Of a stretch of 64,000 nucleotides of DNA, positions 34,973 through 43,923 are shown one piece after another. This stretch comes from Bacillus rhizoplanae (GTDB lineage Bacteria; Bacillota; Bacilli; Bacillales; Bacillaceae_G): positions 62,001 through 126,000 of the forward strand of contig NZ_CAKJTI010000008.1 in the NCBI RefSeq assembly GCF_917563915.1. The letters are read 5' to 3'. The number at the start of each line of letters is the position of its first letter. Position 1 is the first letter of the stretch. Both the position numbers and the translations under genes were made by a program. The notes under the pieces are model-generated. The model was not told the origin of the DNA. It searched no databases and saw only the letters and a program-made list of their open reading frames with translations.

Positions 34973-36818
34973 ATTCCTTAATATTTATGTTGTACTCCTT
35001 AAACCAAACATGAATTTGCCCTAAATGCGCCAACAGCTGTGGCCCCGTCATCAATTGCCCGAACCATGGCGTTTGAAATGCACTGCCCCCTGATTCAATT
35101 AACCCATGCAGCTGCTCGTTATCAAATAATTCATGAAGAATGGACTGTTTATCCGTTAATAACTCTTGCAACCATGAAGTAACTGCCTTCGTATAATACG
35201 GATTATGCGTTTTCGGGTATGGACTTTTCTTTCTATACAATACGTCATCTGGCAATACACCTTCTAGCGCCTTACGTAATAGACCTTTTTCGCGGTTTTT
35301 ATACATTTTCATTTCCCACGGAATATTCCACGCATATTCGACAAGACGATGATCAGCAAATGGCACACGTACTTCTAAGCTAGCGCCCATACTCATCCGA
35401 TCTTTTCGATCAAGAAGGGTCGTCATAAACCAAATCATATTCAAATAAAATAATTGTCTTCTTTTTACATCAAGTACGCTCTCCCCTTCTAACGCAGGTG
35501 TTTCGCGCACTGATTCTTCATAACGATACTGTACATACTCTTGTAATTTTAGTTTTTTACGCCATTCTTTTTTTAACAATTGTTCACGCGCTTCTGTTGA
35601 TCGCATCCATGGAAATGCACTTGATTGTAAGTCATCTTCGCGGTAAAACCACGGATACCCTCCAAAAATTTCATCGGCACATTCACCTGACAAACTTACG
35701 ACAAAATCTTGTTTAATTTCCCGGCAAAACCAAAGCAGTGAGGAATCAATATCTGCCATTCCCGGCAAGTCGCGGACAAGAACAGCTTCTGTTAAATGTT
35801 CCGCTAAACTTTCGTTAGAAATAACACAACGATGATGAATGGTATTAAATGTATTTGTCATTAACGTAATAAACGGAGCGTCTGAATTCGGCTGAAATGC
35901 ATTCGATTTAAAATATTTTTCATTATCCTCATAATCAATCGAATACGTATGAAGCTTCCCTTTTTCTTCCCGTTCATACGCCATCGCTGCAAATGCAGTA
36001 ATCGCACTAGAATCGACGCCTCCTGATAAAAATGTACATAACGGAACATCTGATACTAACTGCCTTGTAATCGCATCTTGCAATAGAAAACGAACTTGTT
36101 CTACCGTTTCTTCAAAACTATGTGTATGCTCTTCACTCACGACATTCCAATAACGCCAAACTCTTAAACCGTCCTTTGAAAACGTAAGTGCATGACCCGG
36201 ACGCAATTCTTCAATTCCAGCAAATATACCATGCCCAGGAGTTCGGGACGGCCCCAATCCAAGTACTTCCGCTAACCCTTCTGTCGTAACCTCCGTCTTG
36301 ACATCTGGATGAGCTAAAATAGCTTTTAATTCTGAGCCAAACAACAATTTCCCTGCATCGCATTTGTAAAATAATGGTTTTACTCCTAATCGATCGCGCG
36401 CAATAAAAATTTTTTCTTCTTCCTCATCCCATACAGCAAATGCATAAATGCCATTTAAATGCTCAACGCATTGCTCTTTCCACTCTATATAGGCTGTTAA
36501 TAATACTTCTGTATCTGAATGTCCTTGAAACGTGTATCCTCTATTCCGTAATTCTTTCCGAATATCTTCTGTATTATATAACTCTCCATTATAAGAAATT
36601 GTATAGCGTTCTTCTTTTTTCATCCGCGTCATCGGTTGTTTTCCGCCTTCTGGGTCAACAACAATTAACCGTTTATGCCCAAAAGCAACATGATTCATAA
36701 GCCAAACATTCGTATCATCCGGGCCTCTCTTCGCGAGCGTTTCTGCCATCCTCATTATTGTTTCTTTTTCTTGCAATAATACTTTTGTATAATCAACCCA
36801 CCCTGTAATTCCACACAT
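34971..36818 (-). CDS. asnO: Asparagine synthase (glutamine-hydrolysing), AsnO type
   Basis: Makes asparagine from aspartate, glutamine and ATP. 615 residues, starting MCGITGWVDY, so Cys2 becomes the N-terminal glutaminase nucleophile. The start at 36818 is therefore preferred over the ATG three codons upstream. Glutaminase domain 1-190 (RGPDDTNVW, YNGELYN), then the synthetase domain with the PPi loop LSGGVDSSA. The pairing with yisN matches B. subtilis asnO (yisO), which is needed for normal sporulation. It is divergent from yisN. Confidence 0.94.
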   Translation of the reverse strand: MCGITGWVDYTKVLLQEKETIMRMAETLAKRGPDDTNVWLMNHVAFGHKRLIVVDPEGGKQPMTRMKKEERYTISYNGELYNTEDIRKELRNRGYTFQGHSDTEVLLTAYIEWKEQCVEHLNGIYAFAVWDEEEEKIFIARDRLGVKPLFYKCDAGKLLFGSELKAILAHPDVKTEVTTEGLAEVLGLGPSRTPGHGIFAGIEELRPGHALTFSKDGLRVWRYWNVVSEEHTHSFEETVEQVRFLLQDAITRQLVSDVPLCTFLSGGVDSSAITAFAAMAYEREEKGKLHTYSIDYEDNEKYFKSNAFQPNSDAPFITLMTNTFNTIHHRCVISNESLAEHLTEAVLVRDLPGMADIDSSLLWFCREIKQDFVVSLSGECADEIFGGYPWFYREDDLQSSAFPWMRSTEAREQLLKKEWRKKLKLQEYVQYRYEESVRETPALEGESVLDVKRRQLFYLNMIWFMTTLLDRKDRMSMGASLEVRVPFADHRLVEYAWNIPWEMKMYKNREKGLLRKALEGVLPDDVLYRKKSPYPKTHNPYYTKAVTSWLQELLTDKQSILHELFDNEQLHGLIESGGSAFQTPWFGQLMTGPQLLAHLGQIHVWFKEYNINIKE

Positions 36819-36959
36819 CGCAATCACCCTTTCTCATCTCATATCCGCAGTCTGTTTTTATTTTATGCCCAATTTCAATTCTATGTTCCTTAGTTATAAA
36901 GAAAGACCGAACTGTCTATAACAAGAATAAAAACTTCTATAAAAAAGGAGGGCACAGGA

Positions 36960-37511
36960 ATGAAACAACGTAAACATATTTTGTATAACCAACCGCGTGC
37001 TCATACAATCGGAAATGTTGAATATATAAACGAGGAATGGATATTTTTCGATGAAGAAAGCGATGAAGCTTTTTTACTTGAAGATATGATTGAAGATGGA
37101 TTTGAAGTTTTATATAACAATAATTGGTTACCTGCTCGTTTTTATGAGCGTAATATTTTACAAGTAGCAGATGAACATCAGCCGCTGCAAAACGGTGAAA
37201 TAATTCGGATTCGAAAAAAGTTAATGACAAGCTATCATGAGTGGATAGAAGAACTTCCAGATTCCTCATTTTCACTCGTAACCGAAACATTACAATCGTT
37301 AGGCTACTCTTTATACGACTGTATATATTCTCATAATTCTCTATCCTTCCAACCAAAAGACCGGCCATGCGAAGGAGTTAATTTTCTTTTATTGGATAAT
37401 GAAGAAATGATTTGTTCCCTTCATCACCATTATGTCCGTTATTCTACACATAATAAGGATATATTTAAAATTACAAAAGCAGATGGAGATGAATTGCATA
37501 TTAACAATTGA
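36960..37511 (+). CDS. yisN: YisN-like DUF2777 protein
   Basis: 183-residue soluble protein MKQRKHILYNQPRAHTIGNV ... Acidic N-terminal half (EEWIFFDEESDEAFLLEDMI). This matches the DUF2777 family, in the same place as B. subtilis yisN. Function unknown. AAAGGAGGG precedes the ATG. Two tandem bcr1-like elements follow two bases after the stop. Confidence 0.8.
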   Translation: MKQRKHILYNQPRAHTIGNVEYINEEWIFFDEESDEAFLLEDMIEDGFEVLYNNNWLPARFYERNILQVADEHQPLQNGEIIRIRKKLMTSYHEWIEELPDSSFSLVTETLQSLGYSLYDCIYSHNSLSFQPKDRPCEGVNFLLLDNEEMICSLHHHYVRYSTHNKDIFKITKADGDELHINN

Positions 37512-37513
37512 AA

Positions 37514-37567
37514 ATAAAGTGAAACTTTCATCAGTGGGGGTCTTACTATCCGTTAATGCGGGATAAA
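37514..37567 (+). repeat. Short 54-bp bcr1-like element
   Basis: ATAAAGTGAAACTTTCATCA, GTGGGGG, TCTTACTATCCGTTAATGCG, GGATAAA. Shares its right-hand ATAAA with the full element that follows. Confidence 0.88.
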
Positions 37568-37710
37568 GTGAAACTTCCTTCAGTGAGGGGTTTCCACTGA
37601 AGGTTAGTTGAACCAATCGGGCTTTTACAGGCAGTTATCCCCCACCTGTCTTCTTCGCTTTTCTCTCAATCTTGAGGTAGGGGTCTTACTGCCCGTTAAT
37701 GCGGGATAAA
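37563..37710 (+). repeat. Full-length bcr1-like element (148 bp), tandem with the short form
   Basis: ATAAAGTGAAACTTCCTTCA ... hairpin CCTTCAGTG/CACTGAAGG ... CCCCCACCTG ... CTTGAGGTAGGGG ... CCCGTTAATGCGGGATAAA. Confidence 0.9.
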
Positions 37711-37713
37711 AAC

Positions 37714-37766
37714 GAGGATGTCTCAAAAGTAATTAAATACTTACTTTTGAAAACATCCTCATTTTT
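37714..37766 (-). terminator. Terminator between yisN and yisL
   Basis: Arms GAGGATGT/ACATCCTC and CAAAAGTA/TACTTTTG with A/T runs outside. Confidence 0.8.
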
Positions 37767-37769
37767 GTA

Positions 37770-38123
37770 TTAAGCAAATGGTGAAAACCCTAGTGGTAAT
37801 CGTAAACCAAGATATAACACAACTAACAACACAATAACAAATTGAATCCAAAACGCTCTTGTTAATTTCTGCTTGCTTGCTTTCACAAGAATCATTTCCA
37901 TCGCAGCAATTACCCAAATACCTCCGAGCATTTTGATCCCATATAACATAGGCATCCAGTGAACGTCTTTGTAAATTAATAATCCTGATACAATTATCAA
38001 AATATACAGCAAACGAACCACCATGTGCATTGCTTTTGCTTGCTTTCCACTCTTATACATCGAATATGTTACAAAAAACAAAATAATCCCGAGCGACCAT
38101 GCAGTAATATGCATATGTATCAT
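37770..38123 (-). CDS. yisL: YisL family membrane protein (DUF1516)
   Basis: A 117-residue protein with four membrane helices (ITAWSLGIILFFVTYSMY, VVRLLYILIIVSGLLIY, MLGGIWVIAAMEMILVKA, FWIQFVIVLLVVLYLGLRLP), the YisL/DUF1516 pattern; function unknown. GGAGGAGAG precedes the ATG at 38123; the frame from 38150 is extended upstream through the ribosome site. Divergent from rocD. Confidence 0.88.
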   Translation of the reverse strand: MIHMHITAWSLGIILFFVTYSMYKSGKQAKAMHMVVRLLYILIIVSGLLIYKDVHWMPMLYGIKMLGGIWVIAAMEMILVKASKQKLTRAFWIQFVIVLLVVLYLGLRLPLGFSPFA

Positions 38124-38274
38124 ATAAATCTCTCCTCCTCTTTTGCACATTTTTTCACTTTATATGATACCACGTCTATTTCTTTTCAGGAAACATTTAG
38201 CTTTTTTCACGTTTAAATGATATAATATTTAGAGTATTTACAAACTTCTTGTAAAAACAAAAGGGGGAACTAGC

Positions 38275-39465
38275 ATGATTCAAACAAAAGACATTATCGA
38301 ATTAACAGAAACTTACGGAGCAAATAACTATCATCCACTACCGATTGTAATTGCGAAAGCAGAGGGTGTTTGGGTAGAAGACCCAGAAGGCAACCGTTAT
38401 ATGGACATGCTTAGTGCATATTCTGCTGTAAACCAAGGTCATCGTCATCCAAAAATTATTCAAGCGCTTATCGACCAGGCACAACGCGTAACATTAACAT
38501 CACGTGCATTCCACAGTGATCAATTAGGTCCTTGGTATGAAAAAGTAGCGAAATTAACTAATAAAGAAATGGTACTACCAATGAATACAGGTGCTGAAGC
38601 TGTTGAAACCGCTATCAAAACAGCAAGACGCTGGGCATACGATGTGAAAAAAGTTGAAGACAACAAAGCAGAGATTATTGTATGTGTTGATAACTTCCAT
38701 GGCCGTACAATGGGCGCAGTATCTATGTCGTCCAACGAAGAATATAAACGCGGATTCGGGCCAATGCTTCCAGGTATCGTTGTTATTCCTTACGGCGACA
38801 TCGAAGCATTAAAAGGAGCTATCACACCAAATACAGCTGCATTTATTTTAGAGCCAATCCAAGGCGAAGCTGGTATTAACATTCCACCAGCAGGTTACTT
38901 ACAAGAAGCATACAATGTATGTAAAGAAGAAAATGTATTATTTGTTGCAGATGAAATTCAGACAGGCTTAGGCCGTACTGGAAAATTGTTCGCATGCGAT
39001 TGGGACAATGTTATTCCTGATATGTATATCCTTGGAAAAGCATTAGGCGGCGGTGTGTTCCCAATTTCTTGCGTTGCTGCAAGCCGCGAAATTTTAGGTG
39101 TATTTGAGCCAGGTTCTCACGGTTCTACGTTTGGTGGTAACCCACTAGCTTGTGCGGTTTCTCTTGCTTCTCTAGACGTACTATTAGAAGAAAATTTAAC
39201 AGAGCGCTCTTTACAATTAGGAGAAAAGCTGTTAAATCAATTACGTGAAATTGACAATCCAATGATCACAGACGTACGCGGAAGAGGATTGTTTATCGGA
39301 ATCGAATTAAATGAATCAGCACGTCCTTACTGTGAAAAATTAAAAGCATCTGGCTTACTATGTAAAGAAACACATGAAAATGTAATCCGCATCGCTCCGC
39401 CTCTTGTCATTTCTGAAGACGATTTACAATGGGCGTTCGAAAAAATTAAAGCGGTATTGTCTTAA
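38275..39465 (+). CDS. rocD: Ornithine aminotransferase
   Basis: PLP enzyme of arginine catabolism converting ornithine and 2-oxoglutarate to glutamate semialdehyde and glutamate. The 396-residue class III aminotransferase is full length. Visible motifs: [16 protein letters not shown] (phosphate binding), [39 protein letters not shown] and the PLP lysine in [19 protein letters not shown] precedes the ATG. There are no other roc genes nearby. A terminator follows. Confidence 0.95.
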   Translation: MIQTKDIIELTETYGANNYHPLPIVIAKAEGVWVEDPEGNRYMDMLSAYSAVNQGHRHPKIIQALIDQAQRVTLTSRAFHSDQLGPWYEKVAKLTNKEMVLPMNTGAEAVETAIKTARRWAYDVKKVEDNKAEIIVCVDNFHGRTMGAVSMSSNEEYKRGFGPMLPGIVVIPYGDIEALKGAITPNTAAFILEPIQGEAGINIPPAGYLQEAYNVCKEENVLFVADEIQTGLGRTGKLFACDWDNVIPDMYILGKALGGGVFPISCVAASREILGVFEPGSHGSTFGGNPLACAVSLASLDVLLEENLTERSLQLGEKLLNQLREIDNPMITDVRGRGLFIGIELNESARPYCEKLKASGLLCKETHENVIRIAPPLVISEDDLQWAFEKIKAVLS

Positions 39466-39476
39466 TAAAAAAGAAG

Positions 39477-39507
39477 GTTGTGGGAAAAGTCCCCACAGCC
39501 CTTTTTT
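39477..39507 (+). terminator. Terminator after rocD
   Basis: Stem GGTTGTGGG / CCCACAGCC followed by CTTTTTT. Confidence 0.88.
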
Positions 39508-39603
39508 GTTACAGCATATAGATCCGAAACAAGAGTTCAAAAACTATATTTTGTATGTTTTTTGTTTTTTCTCTGAAAAATTTAGGTTTTTCATCACTCT
39601 GAA

Positions 39604-39635
39604 GAAGGTTGTCTCTTAGGAGACAACCTTCTTTT
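39604..39635. terminator. Terminator after the HXXEE gene
   Basis: Perfect 12-bp stem GAAGGTTGTCTC / GAGACAACCTTC, loop TTAG, T-runs outside. Confidence 0.9.
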
Positions 39636-39636
39636 A

Positions 39637-40128
39637 TTATGCAATGATCCTAACTATATACAACAGACCAGCTATAACAGGAAACATTAGTAATATACCG
39701 ATGATACATGATATCCACACATGCTTCCATTTCCACCAACCAATTATCTTTCCTCTCCAAAACAAAAACAATGAAAAAGGAATTATTAAAAAGAAAGCTG
39801 TACCAAGCCCAGGCACATATCCTCTCTTCAAGATTGCCCCCACAAGATGAATAATCCCATTCATAAAAATCATTGACTGTGTGAACAGTACAGCATATAA
39901 CGTCATCTGCGTCAAAAACATACTGTGTATAAACACAATCAAACATACAAAAACAGTTAATATAAGTAATGCTATTAAAAAATGCTTCTGTTGTAATGCA
40001 TTCCCTTCCATCTGAATGGGCTGTAAATACTTTATTTCTGGAAAAAAATAATACTCTTCTGCATTATGCAAAGCGAAAAAAATAGGAATGATCCAGAAAT
40101 AAGAAGAGCGCGGTATATTATTTGACAT
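39637..40128 (-). CDS. HXXEE domain membrane protein
   Basis: About 163 residues with four or five membrane helices and the motif HNAEEYYFFPE (HxxEE) near residue 21, which names the family; function unknown. I place the start at the ATG at 40128, whose first codons overlap the yisK stop by 11 bases (ATGTCAAATAA). This implies translational coupling. The frame from 40155 has no ribosome site. Confidence 0.8.
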   Translation of the reverse strand: MSNNIPRSSYFWIIPIFFALHNAEEYYFFPEIKYLQPIQMEGNALQQKHFLIALLILTVFVCLIVFIHSMFLTQMTLYAVLFTQSMIFMNGIIHLVGAILKRGYVPGLGTAFFLIIPFSLFLFWRGKIIGWWKWKHVWISCIIGILLMFPVIAGLLYIVRIIA

Positions 40129-41017
40129 TATTACGGAGCGTTCCAACATGTTCAACTGTTATAACAACTTCATCACCAGCATGTAAAAAACGAGGTGGTT
40201 TAAATCCCTTTCCAACTCCTGCTGGTGTTCCAGTCGCAATAACATCCCCTGGCTCTAACGTCATTCCTTTACTTACAATTGATATAATTTCTTCAATTGA
40301 AAACATCATGTTTGCCGTTGTAGAAGATTGACGTACTTCTCCGTTCACCTTCGTTTCAATATGAAGCGCATTCGGATTAGCAATCATTGAGCGATGCACA
40401 ATAGCTGGTCCCATTGGACAAAACGTGTCAAAGCTTTTCCCAAGAAAAAATTGCTTATGCTTCTTTTGGATATCCCGAGCTGTAACATCATTTATAACCG
40501 TATAACCAAACACATGATTAAGAGCTTTTTCTTTCGAAATTTCCTTTCCACGCTTTCCAATCACAATGGCGAGCTCCCCTTCATAATCAAGTTCACTCGT
40601 AGCATGCGGATGACTATAAATTTTATCACCATCACCAATTACGGTTGTTGGAGCCTTTGTAAAAATAATGATATTTTCTGGAACTGCTTCCGCTCCGTCC
40701 ATTTCGATTGCATGCTCACGATAATTTTTCCCAACACAAAGAATATTTTTTCTTGGCCTTGGAATAGGAGCCAATAACTTAACTTCCGATAATGGATAAT
40801 AAGCATCTTTGCAATTTTCTTTCGCCCATTCGACAATCTCAATTACTTTTGTAATAAAGGATTCTCCCTGATCGATACACTCTAGCATTGTAATGGGAAT
40901 CGTAACTTTTTCTCCTTTTTTCCTCTGCGCTTCTCTTACATGCAACACTGTTTGTGATGTCTCATCTACAACACCAACAAACACTTTTTCATCTGCTTTT
41001 ACTGTCACAAACCGCAT
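40118..41017 (-). CDS. yisK: Fumarylacetoacetate hydrolase family protein YisK
   Basis: A 299-residue FAH-fold enzyme. The C-terminal domain (from about residue 90, NILCVGKNYREHAIEMDGAE) has the metal-binding acidic residues in ELDYEGELAIVIGK. It is followed by NDVTARDIQKKHKQFFLGKS, GPAIVHRS and GDVIATGTPAGVG. B. subtilis YisK acts on 2-keto-dicarboxylates such as oxaloacetate. I start at ATG 41017 (MRFVTVKADEK) after a GGGGTG site. Synteny yisL/yisK/yisI/gerP matches B. subtilis. Confidence 0.9.
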   Translation of the reverse strand: MRFVTVKADEKVFVGVVDETSQTVLHVREAQRKKGEKVTIPITMLECIDQGESFITKVIEIVEWAKENCKDAYYPLSEVKLLAPIPRPRKNILCVGKNYREHAIEMDGAEAVPENIIIFTKAPTTVIGDGDKIYSHPHATSELDYEGELAIVIGKRGKEISKEKALNHVFGYTVINDVTARDIQKKHKQFFLGKSFDTFCPMGPAIVHRSMIANPNALHIETKVNGEVRQSSTTANMMFSIEEIISIVSKGMTLEPGDVIATGTPAGVGKGFKPPRFLHAGDEVVITVEHVGTLRNNVK

Positions 41018-41258
41018 ATTTCCACACCCCATCTTCAAACTCATACTGTAATTGTATTCGTACCTACTAATGAAAATCCTCCTGGAAATTTTTTAAATTT
41101 ACAATATTCTTTCTATTTTTTATGCAATTAAAATGTTTTTTTGCCAAAATATGTAGAATCCCTTCTTCTTTTAGCGAATGTGTTTCTTTTTTATGGAAAG
41201 TTTGTATAATATGTACTAAAGATACTCTTAAAATCTATAAGGAGACGGAGCCGATTCT

Positions 41259-41438
41259 ATGTTTGAGCAAGCAATTGAAAAAAAACGAGAAAAAATGAAA
41301 TACTTAGCCAAACGTTACGGAATGACATCTCAAAAAACCGTTAGCTGTAGTCAAGAGCTGGACAGGCTCTTAAATGTTATATTACTCATACAAATAGATG
41401 ATGTGTCAACTCAAAATACAGACGTGCACTCCTACTGA
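41259..41438 (+). CDS. yisI: Spo0E-like Spo0A~P phosphatase YisI
   Basis: 59 residues, MFEQAIEKKREKMKYLAKRY ... The signature SQELDRLLN (31-39) marks the Spo0E aspartyl-phosphatase family, which dephosphorylates Spo0A~P and delays sporulation. AAGGAGACGG precedes the ATG. Its position beside gerPA matches B. subtilis yisI. A terminator hairpin overlaps the stop codon. Confidence 0.88.
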   Translation: MFEQAIEKKREKMKYLAKRYGMTSQKTVSCSQELDRLLNVILLIQIDDVSTQNTDVHSY

Positions 41439-41457
41439 GTGTACGTCTTTTATTTTT
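41420..41457 (+). terminator. Terminator at the end of yisI
   Basis: Arms AGACGTGCACTC / GAGTGTACGTCT with a five-base loop, then TTTTATTTTT. It includes the stop codon. Confidence 0.88.
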
Positions 41458-41488
41458 AAAATAACAGACACATATTTGCACAAACGCC

Positions 41489-41497
41489 CATACAATA
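41489..41497 (+). promoter_or_regulatory. Possible SigK -10 element of gerP operon
   Basis: CATACAATA fits CATANNNTA about 80 bases before gerPA. The -35 (AC) is not at ideal spacing. gerP is known to be expressed late in the mother cell. Confidence 0.4.
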
Positions 41498-41576
41498 ATA
41501 GAGTAAAACTCCCATCATAGAAATTCGAATTAAAAAGGGACAAATACAAAAATTTTTAACACGAAAGGTGTTTTCT

Positions 41577-41798
41577 ATGCCTGCAATGGTTGGACACATT
41601 AATATTGTTAATATCGGATCAAGTGGTGTATTGCATATTGGAGATGTATTTGCCATTCGTCCCATTAGTTATTCCCGTGCATTTGCAGGAGCGGGTTCTT
41701 TTAATGTTGGAGAAAATGTATCAGTATATAATTATGAAAGTACGACAAATGTAAATGATAATGATGTTATCGATCAGCCAATAACTGCTACTTATTAA
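41577..41798 (+). CDS. gerPA: Spore germination protein GerPA
   Basis: 73 residues, MPAMVGHINIVNIGSSGVLH IGDVFAI..., the expected GerPA length. GerP proteins are mother-cell proteins that make the coat permeable to small germinants. The start is the ATG at 41577, nine bases in from a GTG that overlaps the AAAGGTG site. First of six genes in one operon. Confidence 0.96.
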   Translation: MPAMVGHINIVNIGSSGVLHIGDVFAIRPISYSRAFAGAGSFNVGENVSVYNYESTTNVNDNDVIDQPITATY

Positions 41799-41814
41799 AG
41801 GAGGGGAATGGAAA

Positions 41815-42018
41815 TTGCAACTGTGTGTACATCAAAGTATTATCATTAACAATTTAAGAGTAGGTAGTATTACAACTTCATCTGTTTTTCAAATTGGAAG
41901 TGCCGGCAGCATTAAAACATTGTCAAAATTTTCTAATACAGGTGGATTTACAGAGCCAACCCGGCCGCTAACAGCAAAAGGGCAAATTATTTCTATTTAT
42001 CCTCCTAGTTCTTCTTAA
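41815..42018 (+). CDS. gerPB: Spore germination protein GerPB
   Basis: 67 residues, MQLCVHQSIIINNLRVGSIT..., with the same beta-rich 'VGSI..SSVFQIGSAG' theme as GerPA/PD/PE. It uses a TTG start seven bases after AGGAGGGG. 16 bases downstream of gerPA. Confidence 0.95.
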   Translation: MQLCVHQSIIINNLRVGSITTSSVFQIGSAGSIKTLSKFSNTGGFTEPTRPLTAKGQIISIYPPSSS

Positions 42019-42079
42019 AGTGCTAATATCATAGACATATACCAATATACCCTCCAGATTGAAAAGGAGGCTTCTAGCA

Positions 42080-42694
42080 GTGAGTCAAGATCTATACACT
42101 TATTTACAACAAATGCAACAAGTGATTCAACAACAACAAGAAAGAATACATGCTTTAGAAACACAACTGGCGCAGCTAACAACACAAGTAGAAGAATTGA
42201 AACAGCGTCCATCCTCTTCGATTGGAAAAGTAGAATATAAATTCGATCAGCTAAAAGTCGAAAATTTAAATGGTACATTAAATATCGGTTTAAATCCTTT
42301 TACAAGCAACGGGGAAATGATTGAAGACTTTAACGTTGATACTGAAACATTAAAAGTAAACCCTGAAACCCAAGTGAATCCTGATTTTTATCAAGACATC
42401 ATTCAAGAAATGCACCGCTATCTTGAAGAAGAAGCATATAGTCGTATTCTTCATTTTGAACAGGAAGAACGAACACCTCTTGACGATATGTACCGTCAAA
42501 TGATGATCGATGACATAAAGCAACAAATGGAACACCGTCTCCCATACTATTTATCTCAAGTACAGCCACATCCAGAAATTACATCTAATCCACAGTATAT
42601 GAAAGAAGTCATTATCCAAGCAATGAAACAAGATATTGATAAAGCGTTCCTTTCCTTTATTCAGCATATACCACATAACTTCCGAAAGGAGTAA
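42080..42694 (+). CDS. gerPC: Spore germination protein GerPC
   Basis: 204 residues from a GTG (MSQDLYTYLQQMQQVIQQQQ), eight bases after AAAGGAGG. The TTG at 42059 lies before the site. An N-terminal Gln-rich coiled coil (about 5-50) is followed by a GerPA-like piece (FDQLKVENLNGTLNIGLNPF) and a helical C-terminus. In B. cereus/B. subtilis work GerPC is the largest member. Confidence 0.95.
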   Translation: MSQDLYTYLQQMQQVIQQQQERIHALETQLAQLTTQVEELKQRPSSSIGKVEYKFDQLKVENLNGTLNIGLNPFTSNGEMIEDFNVDTETLKVNPETQVNPDFYQDIIQEMHRYLEEEAYSRILHFEQEERTPLDDMYRQMMIDDIKQQMEHRLPYYLSQVQPHPEITSNPQYMKEVIIQAMKQDIDKAFLSFIQHIPHNFRKE

Positions 42695-42700
42695 ATGCAT

Positions 42701-42895
42701 ATGAATTTTACTGTTATTAATCATGAAATCAAAGTAGGAACCATTAGAATGTTTGGGTTATCTTCGTCTGCTTTATTCTTAATTGGCGATGCAAACCTTA
42801 TTATTTCATCTTCTATTTTAGACACACCATTTGAATCTGTTACAGGAGGTCCGTTTGTACCACTCGTAACTGCTGTACCTACTACTCCTCGATAA
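42701..42895 (+). CDS. gerPD: Spore germination protein GerPD
   Basis: 64 residues from the second ATG (42701), nine bases after GGAG; the first ATG is only three bases away. MNFTVINHEIKVGTIRMFGL ... SSILDTPFESVT. It follows the gerPC stop almost directly. Confidence 0.95.
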   Translation: MNFTVINHEIKVGTIRMFGLSSSALFLIGDANLIISSSILDTPFESVTGGPFVPLVTAVPTTPR

Positions 42896-42907
42896 GGAGA
42901 AATCGTT

Positions 42908-43291
42908 ATGCGACATATTTCAGTTGTACACCAGCCTTCTGTTGTCTCGCTTGGGCTTGGTGCCGTTATTCAAATTGGCGATACAAATCATGTGGACTTA
43001 AAAAGCAGAGCGATTGTCGTTCAACGCGAAATTCCTTACTTTTTGTCTCAAGAAGGAAATTGGGAAGCATATGAAATATTTGTTGATGACGAAATCACGA
43101 TTCCAACTCGTATAAACGAAGTAAACATGAATGTCATTAATGAAAATCCCTTTATCGAAGTAGGCTGTATTACCATTCAAAGTATGTTAAGCGCGGCTTG
43201 CCTTCATGTCGGATCTATTGATTACGTATTTTCAAACTCACGTATTTTACAAATTCGCCACTTTGTTACAGAAGAACCTTTTAGCAAATAA
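42908..43291 (+). CDS. gerPE: Spore germination protein GerPE
   Basis: 127 residues, MRHISVVHQPSVVSLGLGAV IQIGDT..., with a second copy of the theme near the end (VGCITIQSMLSAACLHVGSI). AAGGAG precedes the ATG; 12 bases after gerPD. Confidence 0.95.
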   Translation: MRHISVVHQPSVVSLGLGAVIQIGDTNHVDLKSRAIVVQREIPYFLSQEGNWEAYEIFVDDEITIPTRINEVNMNVINENPFIEVGCITIQSMLSAACLHVGSIDYVFSNSRILQIRHFVTEEPFSK

Positions 43292-43332
43292 ATCATATAG
43301 TACCATAAAAGCAAAATGAAGTAGGTGAAAAT

Positions 43333-43548
43333 ATGCCGTCTGTTGTCGGGAACTTAGTCGTTCAAAATAGTAACGGCTCTTTCAACTTAGGAGACTTCTA
43401 TAATGTATCTCCAAAAGAAAATACGAAAGCTTATAATGGATCTGGCTCATCAAATGTTGCTTTTGTCCTTAATACATTTAACGGTGTAAGTGGTACAAAT
43501 ACATTTGATTCAGATGTAGCTGATCAAGATCAAATCGGAACAGCATAA
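43333..43548 (+). CDS. gerPF: Spore germination protein GerPF
   Basis: 71 residues, MPSVVGNLVVQNSNGSFNLG ... SDVADQDQIGTA, closely related to GerPA. Last gene of the operon. Its stop codon TAA is part of the ATAAA that begins a bcr1-like element, so the repeat forms the immediate 3' end of the coding region. Confidence 0.96.
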   Translation: MPSVVGNLVVQNSNGSFNLGDFYNVSPKENTKAYNGSGSSNVAFVLNTFNGVSGTNTFDSDVADQDQIGTA

Positions 43549-43693
43549 AGTGAAATTTCCTTCAGTGAGGGGTTTCCACTGAAGGTTAGTTGTACCAATC
43601 GGGCGCATGCCAGCAGTTATCCCCCACCTCCCTTCTTCGCTTCTCTCTGAATCTTGAGGTGGGGGTCTTACTGCCCGCGAATAGCGGGATTGT
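43545..43693 (+). repeat. Full-length bcr1-like element overlapping the gerPF stop codon
   Basis: ATAAAGTGAAATTTCCTTCA, hairpin CCTTCAGTG/CACTGAAGG, CCCCCACCT/GAGGTGGGGG, and a 3' CCCGC/GCGGG hairpin ending GGGATTGTT (right ATAAA eroded). Confidence 0.88.
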
Positions 43694-43879
43694 TGATTGG
43701 CAATAAAGTCGTTTCATTTACAATAAAGTTATTTAAAAATACCCGTTCTGTTATTCTATAAAATGTCCATATTTCCCCAATAAGTATAATTGTTCTAAAA
43801 AGAATGAGTGTAGTGGTATCCACAAATACACCTTTGAAATATATCTTCTTAATTGTTTGAAATTTTAAAAAATAAATGC

Positions 43880-43905
43880 TATTATCATTTTATAAAATGA
43901 TAATA
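43880..43905. promoter_or_regulatory. Perfect 26-bp palindrome, predicted operator of the HTH regulator
   Basis: Two 13-base arms, TATTATCATTTTA and TAAAATGATAATA, with no spacer, ending 18 bases before the regulator's ATG. It overlaps a TATAAA-like -10. It is the natural site for autoregulation of the operon. Confidence 0.75.
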
Positions 43906-43923
43906 ATTGGAGAGGACAATACA

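Noticed and set aside
36937-37368. 143-codon minus-strand frame opposite yisN
   Set aside because: No ribosome site and no family; yisN on the plus strand has both.
42015-42278. 87-codon minus-strand frame over gerPB/gerPC
   Set aside because: Shadow of the gerP operon.
43876-43923. Upstream start (ATG 43876) for the HTH regulator
   Set aside because: It lies before and in the perfect operator palindrome and lacks a ribosome site; GGAGAGG fits 43924.
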